This document shows positions 24,670-38,738 of a DNA stretch of 64,000 nucleotides, one piece after another. The stretch is taken from positions 372,001 to 436,000 of the forward strand of contig JAQSEB010000086.1 of assembly GCA_030063045.1 (NCBI GenBank). Reading direction: 5' to 3'. This stretch comes from Pratylenchus scribneri. Lineage: Eukaryota; Nematoda; Chromadorea; Rhabditida; Pratylenchidae. The notes beneath the pieces are model-generated. The model had not been told where the DNA came from. It did not search any database and saw nothing but the letters and a program-made list of their open reading frames with translations. The translations under genes were made by a program, and so were the position numbers. The number at the start of each line of letters is the position of its first letter. Position 1 is the stretch's first letter.

Positions 24670-26250
24670 CGGCATCCGCTAAACTATTTAAGATTAATTT
24701 TTAGACTCATAAAAATAATTCTAAATGATTTTGCGGCATCCGCTAAACAATTTAAGATTAATTTTTAGACTCATAAAAATATATCTTAGTCAATTTGCGG
24801 CATCCGCTAAACAATTTAAGATTAATTTTTAGACTCATAAAAATATATCTTAGTCAATTTGCGGCATCCGCTAAACAATTTAAGATTAATTTTTAGACTC
24901 ATAAAAATATATCTTAGTCAATTTGCGGCATCCGCTAAACTATTTAAGATTAATTTTTAGACTCATAAAAATAATTCTAAATGATTTTGCGGCATCCGCT
25001 AAACTATTTAAGATTAATTTTTAGACTCATAAAAATAATTCTAAATGATTTTGCGGCATCCGCTAAACAATTTAAGATTAATTTTTAGACTCATAAAAAT
25101 AATTCTAAATGATTCTGCGGCATCCGCTATACTATTTAAGATTAATTTTTAGACTCATAAAAATAATTCTTAATGATTTTGCGGCATCCGTAACCTAAAT
25201 AAGATTAATTTTTAGACTTAGAAAAATAATTCTAAATGATTTTGCGGCATCCGCTAAACAATTTAAGATTAATTTTTAGACTCTTAAAAATAATTCTAAA
25301 TGATTTTGCGGCATCCGCTAAACAATTTAAGATTAATTTTTAGACTCATAAAAATAATTCTAAATGATTTTGCGGCATCCGCTAAACAATTTAAGATTAA
25401 TTTTTAGACTCATAAAAATATATCTTAGTCAATTTGCGGCATCCGCTAAACAATTTAAGATTAATTTTTAGACTCATAAAAATATATCTTAGTCAATTTG
25501 CGGCATCCGCTAAACTATTTAAGATTAATTTTTAGACTCATAAAAATAATTCTAAATGATTTTGCGGCATCCGCTAAACTATTTAAGATTAATTTTTAGA
25601 CTCATAAAAATAATTCTAAATGATTTTGCGGCATCCGCTAAACAATTCAAGATTAATTTTTAGACTCATAAAAATATATCTTAGTCAATTTGCGGCATCC
25701 GCTAAACTATTTAAGATTAATTTTTAGACTCATAAAAATAATTCTAAATGATTTTGCGGCATCCGCTAAACTATTTAAGATTAATTTTTAGACTCATAAA
25801 AATAATTCTAAATGATTTTGCGGCATCCGCTAAACAATTTAAGATTAATTTTTAGACTCATAAAAATATATCTTAGTCAATTTGCGGCATCCGCTAAACT
25901 ATTTAAGATTAATTTTTAGACTCATAAAAATAATTCTAAATGATTTTGCGGCATCCGCTAAACTATTTAAGATTAATTTTTAGACTCATAAAAATAATTC
26001 TAAATGATTTTGCGGCATCCGCTAAACAATTTAAGATTAATTTTTAGACTCATAAAAATAATTCTAAATGATTTTGCGGCATCCGCTAAACAATTTAAGG
26101 TTAATTTTTAGACTCATAAAAATAATTCTAAATGATTTTGCGGCATCCGCTAAACCAATTAAGATTAATTTTTAGACTCATAAAAATAATTCTAAATGAT
26201 TTTGCGGCATCCGCTAAACAATTTAAGATTAATTTTTAGACTCATAAAAA
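24670..26250 (+). repeat. 1.6-kb block repeated at 2,750 bp, copy 2
   Basis: This is the second copy of 21920-23500 and carries the private change ctatactattt near 25129. Downstream the array adds a further caa, caa-gattctg, cta with ttaaaatt and the fourth ccgtaaccta monomer (26397-26459), so the end of an older block has been joined here. Confidence 0.85.
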
Positions 26251-29200
26251 TAATTCTAAATGATTTTGCGGCATCCGCTAAACAATTTAAGATTAATTTT
26301 TAGACTCATAAAAATAATTCTAAATGATTCTGCGGCATCCGCTAAACTATTTAAAATTAATTTTTAGACTCATAAAAATAATTCTTAATGATTTTGCGGC
26401 ATCCGTAACCTAAATAAGATTAATTTTTAGACTTAGAAAAATAATTCTAAATGATTTTGCGGCATCCGCTAAACAATTTAAGATTAATTTTTAGACTCAT
26501 AAAAATATATCTTAGTCAATTTGCGGCATCCGCTAAACTATTTAAGATTAATTTTTAGACTCATAAAAATAATTCTAAATGATTTTGCGGCATCCGCTAA
26601 ACTATTTAAGATTAATTTTTAGACTCATAAAAATAATTCTAAATGATTTTGCGGCATCCGCTAAACTATTTAAGATTATTTTTAGACTCATAAAAATAAT
26701 TCTAAATGATTTTGCGGCATCCGCTAAACCAATTAAGATTAATTTTTAGACTCATAAAAATAATTCTAAATGATTTTGCGGCATCCGCTAAACTATTTAA
26801 GATTAATTTTTAGACTCATAAAAAAAATTCTAAATGATTTTGCGGCATCCGCTAAACAATTTAAGATTAATTTTTAGACTCATAAAAATATATCTTAGTC
26901 AATTTGCGGCATCCGCTAAACAATTTAAGATTAATTTTTAGACTCATAAAAATAATTCTAAATGATTTTGCGGCATCCGCTAAACTATTTAAGATTAATT
27001 TTTAGACTCATAAAAATAATTTTAAATGATTTTGCGGCATCCGCTAAACTATTTAAGATTAATTTTTAGACTCATAAAAATAATTCTAAATGATTTTGCG
27101 GCATCCGCTAAACAATTTAAGATTAATTTTTAGACTCATAAAAATAATTCTAAATGATTTTGCGGCATCCGCTAAACAATTTAAGATTAATTTTTAGACT
27201 CATAAAAATAATTTTAAATGATTTTGCGGCATCCGCTAAACTATTTAAGATTAATTTTTAGACTCATAAAAATAATTCTAAATGATTTTGCGGCATCCGC
27301 TAAACAATTTAAGATTAATTTTTAGACTCATAAAAATAATTCTAAATGATTTTGCGGCATCCGCTAAACAATTTAAGATTAATTTTTAGACTCATAAAAA
27401 TAATTTTAAATGATTTTGCGGCATCCGCTAAACTATTTAAGATTAATTTTTAGACTCATAAAAATAATTTTAAATGATTTTGCGGCATCCGCTAAACTAT
27501 TTAAGATTAATTTTTAGACTCATAAAAATAATTCTAAATGATTTTGCGGCATCCGCTAAACAATTTAAGATTAATTTTTAGACTCATAAAAATAATTCTA
27601 AATGATTTTGCGGCATCCGCTAAACAATTTAAGATTAATTTTTAGACTCATAAAAATAATTCTAAATGATTTTGCGGCATCCGCTAAACTATTTAAGATT
27701 AATTTTTAGACTCATAAAAATAATTTTAAATGATTTTGCGGCATCCGCTAAACTATTTAAGATTAATTTTTAGACTCATAAAAATAATTCTAAATGATTT
27801 TGCGGCATCCGCTAAACAATTTAAGATTAATTTTTAGACTCATAAAAATATATCTTAGTCAATTTGCGGCATCCGCTAAACAATTTAAGATTAATTTTTA
27901 GACTCATAAAAATATATCTTAGTCAATTTGCGGCATCCGCTAAACAATTTAAGATTAATTTTTAGACTCATAAAAATATATCTTAGTCAATTTGCGGCAT
28001 CCGCTAAACTATTTAAGATTAATTTTTAGACTCATAAAAATAATTCTAAATGATTTTGCGGCATCCGCTAAACCAATTAAGATTAATTTTTAGACTCATA
28101 AAAATAATTCTAAATGATTTTGCGGCATCCGTTAAACTATTTAAGATTAATTTTTAGACTCATAAAAATAATTCTAAATGATTTTGCGGCATCCGCTAAA
28201 CAATTTAAGATTAATTTTTAGACTCATAAAAATATATCTTAGTCAATTTGCGGCATCCGCTAAACAATTTAAGGTTAATTTTTAGACTCATAAAAATAAT
28301 TCTAAATGATTTTGCGGCATCCGCTAAACCAATTAAGATTAATTTTTAGACTCATAAAAATAATTCTAAATGATTTTGCGGCATCCGCTAAACTATTTAA
28401 GATTAATTTTTAGACTCATAAAAATAATTCTAAATGATTTTGCGGCATCCGCTAAACAATTTAAGATTAATTTTTAGACTCATAAAAATAATTTTAAATG
28501 ATTTTGCGGCATCCGCTAAACTATTTAAGATTAATTTTTAGACTCATAAAAATAATTCTAAATGATTTTGCGGCATCCGCTAAACAATTTAAGATTAATT
28601 TTTAGACTCATAAAAATAATTCTAAATGATTTTGCGGCATCCGCTAAACAATTTAAGATTAATTTTTAGACTCATAAAAATAATTCTAAATGATTTTGCG
28701 GCATCCGCTAAACTATTTAAGATTAATTTTTAGACTCATAAAAATAATTTTAAATGATTTTGCGGCATCCGCTAAACTATTTAAGATTAATTTTTAGACT
28801 CATAAAAATAATTCTAAATGATTTTGCGGCATCCGCTAAACAATTTAAGATTAATTTTTAGACTCATAAAAATATATCTTAGTCAATTTGCGGCATCCGC
28901 TAAACAATTTAAGATTAATTTTTAGACTCATAAAAATATATCTTAGTCAATTTGCGGCATCCGCTAAACTATTTAAGATTAATTTTTAGACTCATAAAAA
29001 TAATTTTAAATGATTTTGCGGCATCCGCTAAACTATTTAAGATTATTTTTAGACTCATAAAAATAATTCTAAATGATTTTGCGGCATCCGCTAAACAATT
29101 TAAGATTAATTTTTAGACTCATAAAAATAATTCTAAATGATTTTGCGGCATCCGCTAAACAATTTAAGATTAATTTTTAGACTCATAAAAATAATTCTAA

Positions 29201-29459
29201 ATGATTTTGCGGCATCCGCTAAACTATTTAAGATTAATTTTTAGACTCATAAAAATAATTTTAAATGATTTTGCGGCATCCGCTAAACTATTTAAGATTA
29301 ATTTTTAGACTCATAAAAATAATTCTAAATGATTTTGCGGCATCCGCTAAACAATTTAAGATTAATTTTTAGACTCATAAAAATATATCTTAGTCAATTT
29401 GCGGCATCCGCTAAACAATTTAAGATTAATTTTTAGACTCATAAAAATATATCTTAGTC

Positions 29460-32400
29460 AATTTGCGGCATCCGCTAAACTATTTAAGATTAATTTTTAG
29501 ACTCATAAAAATAATTTTAAATGATTTTGCGGCATCCGCTAAACTATTTAAGATTATTTTTAGACTCATAAAAATAATTCTAAATGATTTTGCGGCATCC
29601 GCTAAACCAATTAAGATTAATTTTTAGACTCATAAAAATAATTCTAAATGATTTTGCGGCATCCGCTAAACTATTTAAGATTAATTTTTAGACTCATAAA
29701 AAAAATTCTAAATGATTTTGCGGCATCCGCTAAACAATTTAAGATTAATTTTTAGACTCATAAAAATATATCTTAGTCAATTTGCGGCATCCGCTAAACA
29801 ATTTAAGATTAATTTTTAGACTCATAAAAATAATTCTAAATGATTTTGCGGCATCCGCTAAACTATTTAAGATTAATTTTTAGACTCATAAAAATAATTT
29901 TAAATGATTTTGCGGCATCCGCTAAACTATTTAAGATTAATTTTTAGACTCATAAAAATAATTCTAAATGATTTTGCGGCATCCGCTAAACAATTTAAGA
30001 TTAATTTTTAGACTCATAAAAATAATTCTAAATGATTTTGCGGCATCCGCTAAACAATTTAAGATTAATTTTTAGACTCATAAAAATAATTTTAAATGAT
30101 TTTGCGGCATCCGCTAAACTATTTAAGATTAATTTTTAGACTCATAAAAATAATTCTAAATGATTTTGCGGCATCCGCTAAACAATTTAAGATTAATTTT
30201 TAGACTCATAAAAATAATTCTAAATGATTTTGCGGCATCCGCTAAACAATTTAAGATTAATTTTTAGACTCATAAAAATAATTTTAAATGATTTTGCGGC
30301 ATCCGCTAAACTATTTAAGATTAATTTTTAGACTCATAAAAATAATTTTAAATGATTTTGCGGCATCCGCTAAACTATTTAAGATTAATTTTTAGACTCA
30401 TAAAAATAATTCTAAATGATTTTGCGGCATCCGCTAAACAATTTAAGATTAATTTTTAGACTCATAAAAATAATTCTAAATGATTTTGCGGCATCCGCTA
30501 AACAATTTAAGATTAATTTTTAGACTCATAAAAATAATTCTAAATGATTTTGCGGCATCCGCTAAACTATTTAAGATTAATTTTTAGACTCATAAAAATA
30601 ATTTTAAATGATTTTGCGGCATCCGCTAAACTATTTAAGATTAATTTTTAGACTCATAAAAATAATTCTAAATGATTTTGCGGCATCCGCTAAACAATTT
30701 AAGATTAATTTTTAGACTCATAAAAATATATCTTAGTCAATTTGCGGCATCCGCTAAACAATTTAAGATTAATTTTTAGACTCATAAAAATATATCTTAG
30801 TCAATTTGCGGCATCCGCTAAACAATTTAAGATTAATTTTTAGACTCATAAAAATATATCTTAGTCAATTTGCGGCATCCGCTAAACTATTTAAGATTAA
30901 TTTTTAGACTCATAAAAATAATTCTAAATGATTTTGCGGCATCCGCTAAACCAATTAAGATTAATTTTTAGACTCATAAAAATAATTCTAAATGATTTTG
31001 CGGCATCCGTTAAACTATTTAAGATTAATTTTTAGACTCATAAAAATAATTCTAAATGATTTTGCGGCATCCGCTAAACAATTTAAGATTAATTTTTAGA
31101 CTCATAAAAATATATCTTAGTCAATTTGCGGCATCCGCTAAACAATTTAAGGTTAATTTTTAGACTCATAAAAATAATTCTAAATGATTTTGCGGCATCC
31201 GCTAAACCAATTAAGATTAATTTTTAGACTCATAAAAATAATTCTAAATGATTTTGCGGCATCCGCTAAACTATTTAAGATTAATTTTTAGACTCATAAA
31301 AATAATTCTAAATGATTTTGCGGCATCCGCTAAACAATTTAAGATTAATTTTTAGACTCATAAAAATAATTTTAAATGATTTTGCGGCATCCGCTAAACT
31401 ATTTAAGATTAATTTTTAGACTCATAAAAATAATTCTAAATGATTTTGCGGCATCCGCTAAACAATTTAAGATTAATTTTTAGACTCATAAAAATAATTC
31501 TAAATGATTTTGCGGCATCCGCTAAACAATTTAAGATTAATTTTTAGACTCATAAAAATAATTCTAAATGATTTTGCGGCATCCGCTAAACTATTTAAGA
31601 TTAATTTTTAGACTCATAAAAATAATTTTAAATGATTTTGCGGCATCCGCTAAACTATTTAAGATTAATTTTTAGACTCATAAAAATAATTCTAAATGAT
31701 TTTGCGGCATCCGCTAAACAATTTAAGATTAATTTTTAGACTCATAAAAATATATCTTAGTCAATTTGCGGCATCCGCTAAACAATTTAAGATTAATTTT
31801 TAGACTCATAAAAATATATCTTAGTCAATTTGCGGCATCCGCTAAACAATTTAAGATTAATTTTTAGACTCATAAAAATATATCTTAGTCAATTTGCGGC
31901 ATCCGCTAAACTATTTAAGATTAATTTTTAGACTCATAAAAATAATTCTAAATGATTTTGCGGCATCCGCTAAACCAATTAAGATTAATTTTTAGACTCA
32001 TAAAAATAATTCTAAATGATTTTGCGGCATCCGTTAAACTATTTAAGATTAATTTTTAGACTCATAAAAATAATTCTAAATGATTTTGCGGCATCCGCTA
32101 AACAATTTAAGATTAATTTTTAGACTCATAAAAATATATCTTAGTCAATTTGCGGCATCCGCTAAACAATTTAAGGTTAATTTTTAGACTCATAAAAATA
32201 ATTCTAAATGATTTTGCGGCATCCGCTAAACCAATTAAGATTAATTTTTAGACTCATAAAAATAATTCTAAATGATTTTGCGGCATCCGCTAAACTATTT
32301 AAGATTAATTTTTAGACTCATAAAAATAATTCTAAATGATTTTGCGGCATCCGCTAAACAATTTAAGATTAATTTTTAGACTCATAAAAATAATTCTAAA

Positions 32401-32710
32401 TGATTTTGCGGCATCCGCTAAACCAATTAAGATTAATTTTTAGACTCATAAAAATAATTCTAAATGATTTTGCGGCATCCGCTAAATAATTTAAGATTAA
32501 TTTTTAGACTCATAAAAATAATTCTAAATGATTTTGCGGCATCCGCTAAACCAATTAAATTAATTTTTAGACTCATAAAAATAATTCTAAATGATTTTGC
32601 GGCATCAGCTAAACTATTTAAGATTAATTTTTAGACTCATAAAAATAATTCTAAATGATTTTGCGGCATCCGCTAAACTATTTAAGATTAATTTTTAGAC
32701 TCATAAAAAT
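29460..32710 (+). repeat. 3.25-kb block copied 11,255 bp downstream, copy 1
   Basis: The monomer order here reappears at +11,255 bp. Anchors are a gattattttt monomer (start 29530 and 40785), ccgttaaac (31007 and 42262; 32031 and 43286) and catcagcta (32603 and 43858). Between them the order of TTTT, A8, B, aaggtta, ctaaataattt and ccaattaaatta monomers agrees. Within this copy a 16-monomer unit is already tandem (ccgtta at 31007 and 32031, 1,024 bp). Confidence 0.87.
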
Positions 32711-35606
32711 ATATCTTAGTCAATTTGCGGCATCCGCTAAACAATTTAAGATTAATTTTTAGACTCATAAAAATAATTCTAAATGATTTTGCGGCATCCG
32801 CTAAACTATTTAAGATTAATTTTTAGACTCATAAAAATAATTTTAAATGATTTTGCGGCATCCGCTAAACTATTTAAGATTATTTTTAGACTCATAAAAA
32901 TAATTCTAAATGTTTTTGCGGCATCCGCTAAACCAATTAAGATTAATTTTTAGACTCATAAAAATAATTCTAAATGATTTTGCGGCATCCGCTAAACTAT
33001 TTAAGATTAATTTTTAGACTCATAAAAAAAATTTTAAATGATTTTGCGGCATCCGCTAAACTATTTAAGATTAATTTTTAGACTCATAAAAATAATTCTA
33101 AATGATTTTGCGGCATCCGCTAAACTATTTAAGATTAATTTTTAGACTCATAAAAAAAATTCTAAATGATTTTGCGGCATCCGCTAAACAATTTAAGATT
33201 AATTTTTAGACTCATAAAAATAATTCTAAATGATTTTGCGGCATCCGCTAAACAATTAAAGATTAATTTTTAGACTCATAAAAATATATCTTAGTCAATT
33301 TGCGGCATCCGCTAAACTATTTAAGATTAATTTTTAGACTCATAAAAATAATTCTAAATGATTTTGCGGCATCCGCTAAACTATTTAAGATTAATTTTTA
33401 GACTCATAAAAATAATTCTAAATGATTTTGCGGCATCCGCTAAACTATTTAAGATTAATTTTTAGACTTATAAAAATAATTCTAAATGATTTTGCAGCAT
33501 CCGCTAAATCAATTAAGATTAATTTTTAGACTCATAAAAATAATTCTAAATGATTTTGCGGCATCCGCTAAACTATTTAAGATTAATTTTTAGACTCATA
33601 AAAAAAATTCTAAATGATTTTGCGGCATCCGCTAAACAATTTAAGATTAATTTTTAGACTCATAAAAATATATCTTAGTCAATTTGCGGCATCCGCTAAA
33701 CTATTTAAGATTAATTTTTAGACTCATAAAAATATATCTTAGTCAATTTGCGGCATCCGCTAAACTAATTAAGATTAATTTTTAGACTCATAAAAATATA
33801 TCTTAGTCAATTTGCGGCATCCGCTAAACTATTTAAGATTAATTTTTAGACTCATAAAAATATATCTTAGTCAATTTGCGGCATCCGCTAAACCAATTAA
33901 GATTAATTTTTAGACTCATAAAAATAATTCTAAATGATTTTGCGGCATCCGCTAAACTATTTAAGATTAATTTTTAGACTCATAAAAAAAATTCTAAATG
34001 ATTTTGCGGCATCCGCTAAACAATTTAAGATTAATTTTTAGACTCATAAAAATAATTCTAAATGATTTTGCGGCATCCGCTAAACCAATTAAGATTAATT
34101 TTTAGACTCATAAAAATAATTCTAAATGATTTTGCGGCATCCGCTAAACTATTTAAGATTAATTTTTAGACTCATAAAAAAAATTCTAAATGATTTTGCG
34201 GCATCCGCTAAACAATTTAAGATTAATTTTTAGACTCATAAAAATATATCTTAGTCAATTTGCGGCATCCGCTAAACAATTTAAGATTAATTTTTAGACT
34301 CATAAAAATAATTCTAAATGATTTTGCGGCATCCGCTAAACTATTTAAGATTAATTTTTAGACTCATAAAAATAATTTTAAATGATTTTGCGGCATCCGC
34401 TAAACTATTTAAGATTAATTTTTAGACTCATAAAAATATATCTTAGTCAATTTGCGGCATCCGCTAAACTATTTAAGATTAATTTTTAGACTCATAAAAA
34501 TATATCTTAGTCAATTTGCGGCATCCGCTAAACTAATTAAGATTAATTTTTAGACTCATAAAAATATATCTTAGTCAATTTGCGGCATCCGCTAAACTAT
34601 TTAAGATTAATTTTTAGACTCATAAAAATATATCTTAGTCAATTTGCGGCATCCGCTAAACCAATTAAGATTAATTTTTAGACTCATAAAAATAATTCTA
34701 AATGATTTTGCGGCATCCGCTAAACTATTTAAGATTAATTTTTAGACTCATAAAAAAAATTCTAAATGATTTTGCGGCATCCGCTAAACAATTTAAGATT
34801 AATTTTTAGACTCATAAAAATAATTCTAAATGATTTTGCGGCATCCGCTAAACCAATTAAGATTAATTTTTAGACTCATAAAAATAATTCTAAATGATTT
34901 TGCGGCATCCGCTAAACTATTTAAGATTAATTTTTAGACTCATAAAAAAAATTCTAAATGATTTTGCGGCATCCGCTAAACAATTTAAGATTAATTTTTA
35001 GACTCATAAAAATATATCTTAGTCAATTTGCGGCATCCGCTAAACAATTTAAGATTAATTTTTAGACTCATAAAAATAATTCTAAATGATTTTGCGGCAT
35101 CCGCTAAACTATTTAAGATTAATTTTTAGACTCATAAAAATAATTTTAAATGATTTTGCGGCATCCGCTAAACTATTTAAGATTAATTTTTAGACTCATA
35201 AAAATAATTCTAAATGATTTTGCGGCATCCGCTAAACTATTTAAGATTAATTTTTAGACTCATAAAAATAATTTTAAATGATTTTGCGGCATCCGCTAAA
35301 CTATTTAAGATTAATTTTTAGACTCATAAAAATAATTCTAAATGATTTTGCGGCATCCGCTAAACAATTTAAGATTAATTTTTAGACTCATAAAAATATA
35401 TCTTAGTCAATTTGCGGCATCCGCTAAACTATTTAAGATTAATTTTTAGACTCATAAAAATAATTCTAAATGATTTTGCGGCATCCGCTAAACCAATTAA
35501 GATTAATTTTTAGACTCATAAAAATAATTCTAAATGATTTTGCGGCATCCGCTAAACTATTTAAGATTAATTTTTAGACTCATAAAAAAAATTCTAAATG
35601 ATTTTG

Positions 35607-38527
35607 CGGCATCCGCTAAACCAATTAAGATTAATTTTTAGACTCATAAAAATAATTCTAAATGATTTTGCGGCATCCGCTAAACTATTTAAGATTAATT
35701 TTTAGACTCATAAAAAAAATTCTAAATGATTTTGCGGCATCCGCTAAACAATTTAAGATTAATTTTTAGACTCATAAAAATATATCTTAGTCAATTTGCG
35801 GCATCCGCTAAACAATTTAAGATTAATTTTTAGACTCATAAAAATAATTCTAAATGATTTTGCGGCATCCGCTAAACTATTTAAGATTAATTTTTAGACT
35901 CATAAAAATAATTTTAAATGATTTTGCGGCATCCGCTAAACTATTTAAGATTATTTTTAGACTCATAAAAATAATTCTAAATGATTTTGCGGCATCCGCT
36001 AAACCAATTAAGATTAATTTTTAGACTCATAAAAATAATTCTAAATGATTTTGCGGCATCCGCTAAACTATTTAAGATTAATTTTTAGACTCATAAAAAA
36101 AATTCTAAATGATTTTGCGGCATCCGCTAAACAATTTAAGATTAATTTTTAGACTCATAAAAATATATCTTAGTCAATTTGCGGCATCCGCTAAACAATT
36201 TAAGATTAATTTTTAGACTCATAAAAATAATTCTAAATGATTTTGCGGCATCCGCTAAACTATTTAAGATTAATTTTTAGACTCATAAAAATAATTTTAA
36301 ATGATTTTGCGGCATTCGCTAAACTATTTAAGATTAATTTTTAGACTCATAAAAATAATTCTAAATGATTTTGCGGCATCCGCTAAACAATTTAAGATTA
36401 ATTTTTAGACTCATAAAAATAATTCTAAATGATTTTGCGGCATCCGCTAAACAATTTAAGATTAATTTTTAGACTCATAAAAATAATTTTAAATGATTTT
36501 GCGGCATCCGCTAAACTATTTAAGATTAATTTTTAGACTCATAAAAATAATTCTAAATGATTTTGCGGCATCCGCTAAACAATTTAAGATTAATTTTTAG
36601 ACTCATAAAAATAATTCTAAATGATTTTGCGGCATCCGCTAAACAATTTAAGATTAATTTTTAGACTCATAAAAATAATTTTAAATGATTTTGCGGCATC
36701 CGCTAAACTATTTAAGATTAATTTTTAGACTCATAAAAATAATTTTAAATGATTTTGCGACATCCGCTAAACTATTTAAGATTAATTTTTAGACTCATAA
36801 AAATAATTCTAAATGATTTTGCGGCATCCGCTAAACAATTTAAGATTAATTTTTAGACTCATAAAAATAATTCTAAATGATTTTGCGGCATCCGCTAAAC
36901 AATTTAAGATTAATTTTTAGACTCATAAAAATAATTCTAAATGATTTTGTGGCATCCGCTAAACTATTTAAGATTAATTTTTAGACTCATAAAAATAATT
37001 TTAAATGATTTTGCGGCATCCGCTAAACTATTTAAGATTAATTTTTAGACTCATAAAAATAATTCTAAATGATTTTGCGGCATCCGCTAAACAATTTAAG
37101 ATTAATTTTTAGACTCATAAAAATATATCTTAGTCAATTTGCGGCATCCGCTAAACAATTTAAGATTAATTTTTAGACTCATAAAAATATATCTTAGTCA
37201 ATTTGCGGCATCCGCTAAACAATTTAAGATTAATTTTTAGACTCATAAAAATAATTTTAAATGATTTTGCGGCATCCGCTAAACTATTTAAGATTATTTT
37301 TAGACTCATAAAAATAATTCTAAATGATTTTGCGGCATCCGCTAAACCAATTAAGATTAATTTTTAGACTCATAAAAATAATTCTAAATGATTTTGCGGC
37401 ATCCGCTAAACTATTTAAGATTAATTTTTAGACTCATAAAAAAAATTCTAAATGATTTTGCGGCATCCGCTAAACAATTTAAGATTAATTTTTAGACTCA
37501 TAAAAATATATCTTAGTCAATTTGCGGCATCCGCTAAACAATTTAAGATTAATTTTTAGACTCATAAAAATAATTCTAAATGATTTTGCGGCATCCGCTA
37601 AACTATTTAAGATTAATTTTTAGACTCATAAAAATAATTTTAAATGATTTTGCGGCATCCGCTAAACTATTTAAGATTATTTTTAGACTCATAAAAATAA
37701 TTCTAAATGATTTTGCGGCATCCGCTAAACCAATTAAGATTAATTTTTAGACTCATAAAAATAATTCTAAATGATTTTGCGGCATCCGCTAAACTATTTA
37801 AGATTAATTTTTAGACTCATAAAAAAAATTCTAAATGATTTTGCGGCATCCGCTAAACAATTTAAGATTAATTTTTAGACTCATAAAAATATATCTTAGT
37901 CAATTTGCGGCATCCGCTAAACAATTTAAGATTAATTTTTAGACTCATAAAAATAATTCTAAATGATTTTGCGGCATCCGCTAAACTATTTAAGATTAAT
38001 TTTTAGACTCATAAAAATAATTTTAAATGATTTTGCGGCATCCGCTAAACTATTTAAGATTAATTTTTAGACTCATAAAAATAATTCTAAATGATTTTGC
38101 GGCATCCGCTAAACAATTTAAGATTAATTTTTAGACTCATAAAAATAATTCTAAATGATTTTGCGGCATCCGCTAAACAATTTAAGATTAATTTTTAGAC
38201 TCATAAAAATAATTTTAAATGATTTTGCGGCATCCGCTAAACTATTTAAGATTAATTTTTAGACTCATAAAAATAATTCTAAATGATTTTGCGGCATCCG
38301 CTAAACAATTTAAGATTAATTTTTAGACTCATAAAAATAATTCTAAATGATTTTGCGGCATCCGCTAAACAATTTAAGATTAATTTTTAGACTCATAAAA
38401 ATAATTTTAAATGATTTTGCGGCATCCGCTAAACTATTTAAGATTAATTTTTAGACTCATAAAAATAATTTTAAATGATTTTGCGGCATCCGCTAAACTA
38501 TTTAAGATTAATTTTTAGACTCATAAA
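35607..38527 (+). repeat. 49-monomer HOR (period 3,132 bp), copy 1
   Basis: Rare markers repeat at +3,132 bp: ggcattcgct (36311 and 39443), tttgcgacatcc (36757 and 39889) and tttgtggcatcc (36949 and 40081), along with the order of gattattttt, A8, TTTT and form-B monomers. The match is lost near 38528, where copy 1 has a form-B cta monomer followed by gcggtatcc while copy 2 continues in form A. The period is four bases short of 49 x 64, as expected from the 63-bp gattattttt monomers in it. Confidence 0.9.
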
Positions 38528-38738
38528 AATATATCTTAGTCAATTTGCGGTATCCGCTAAACAATTTAAGATTAATTTTTAGACTCATAAAAATAATTCT
38601 AAATGATTTTGCGGCATCCGCTAAACTATTTAAGATTAATTTTTAGACTCATAAAAATAATTTTAAATGATTTTGCGGCATCCGCTAAACTATTTAAGAT
38701 TATTTTTAGACTCATAAAAATAATTCTAAATGATTTTG

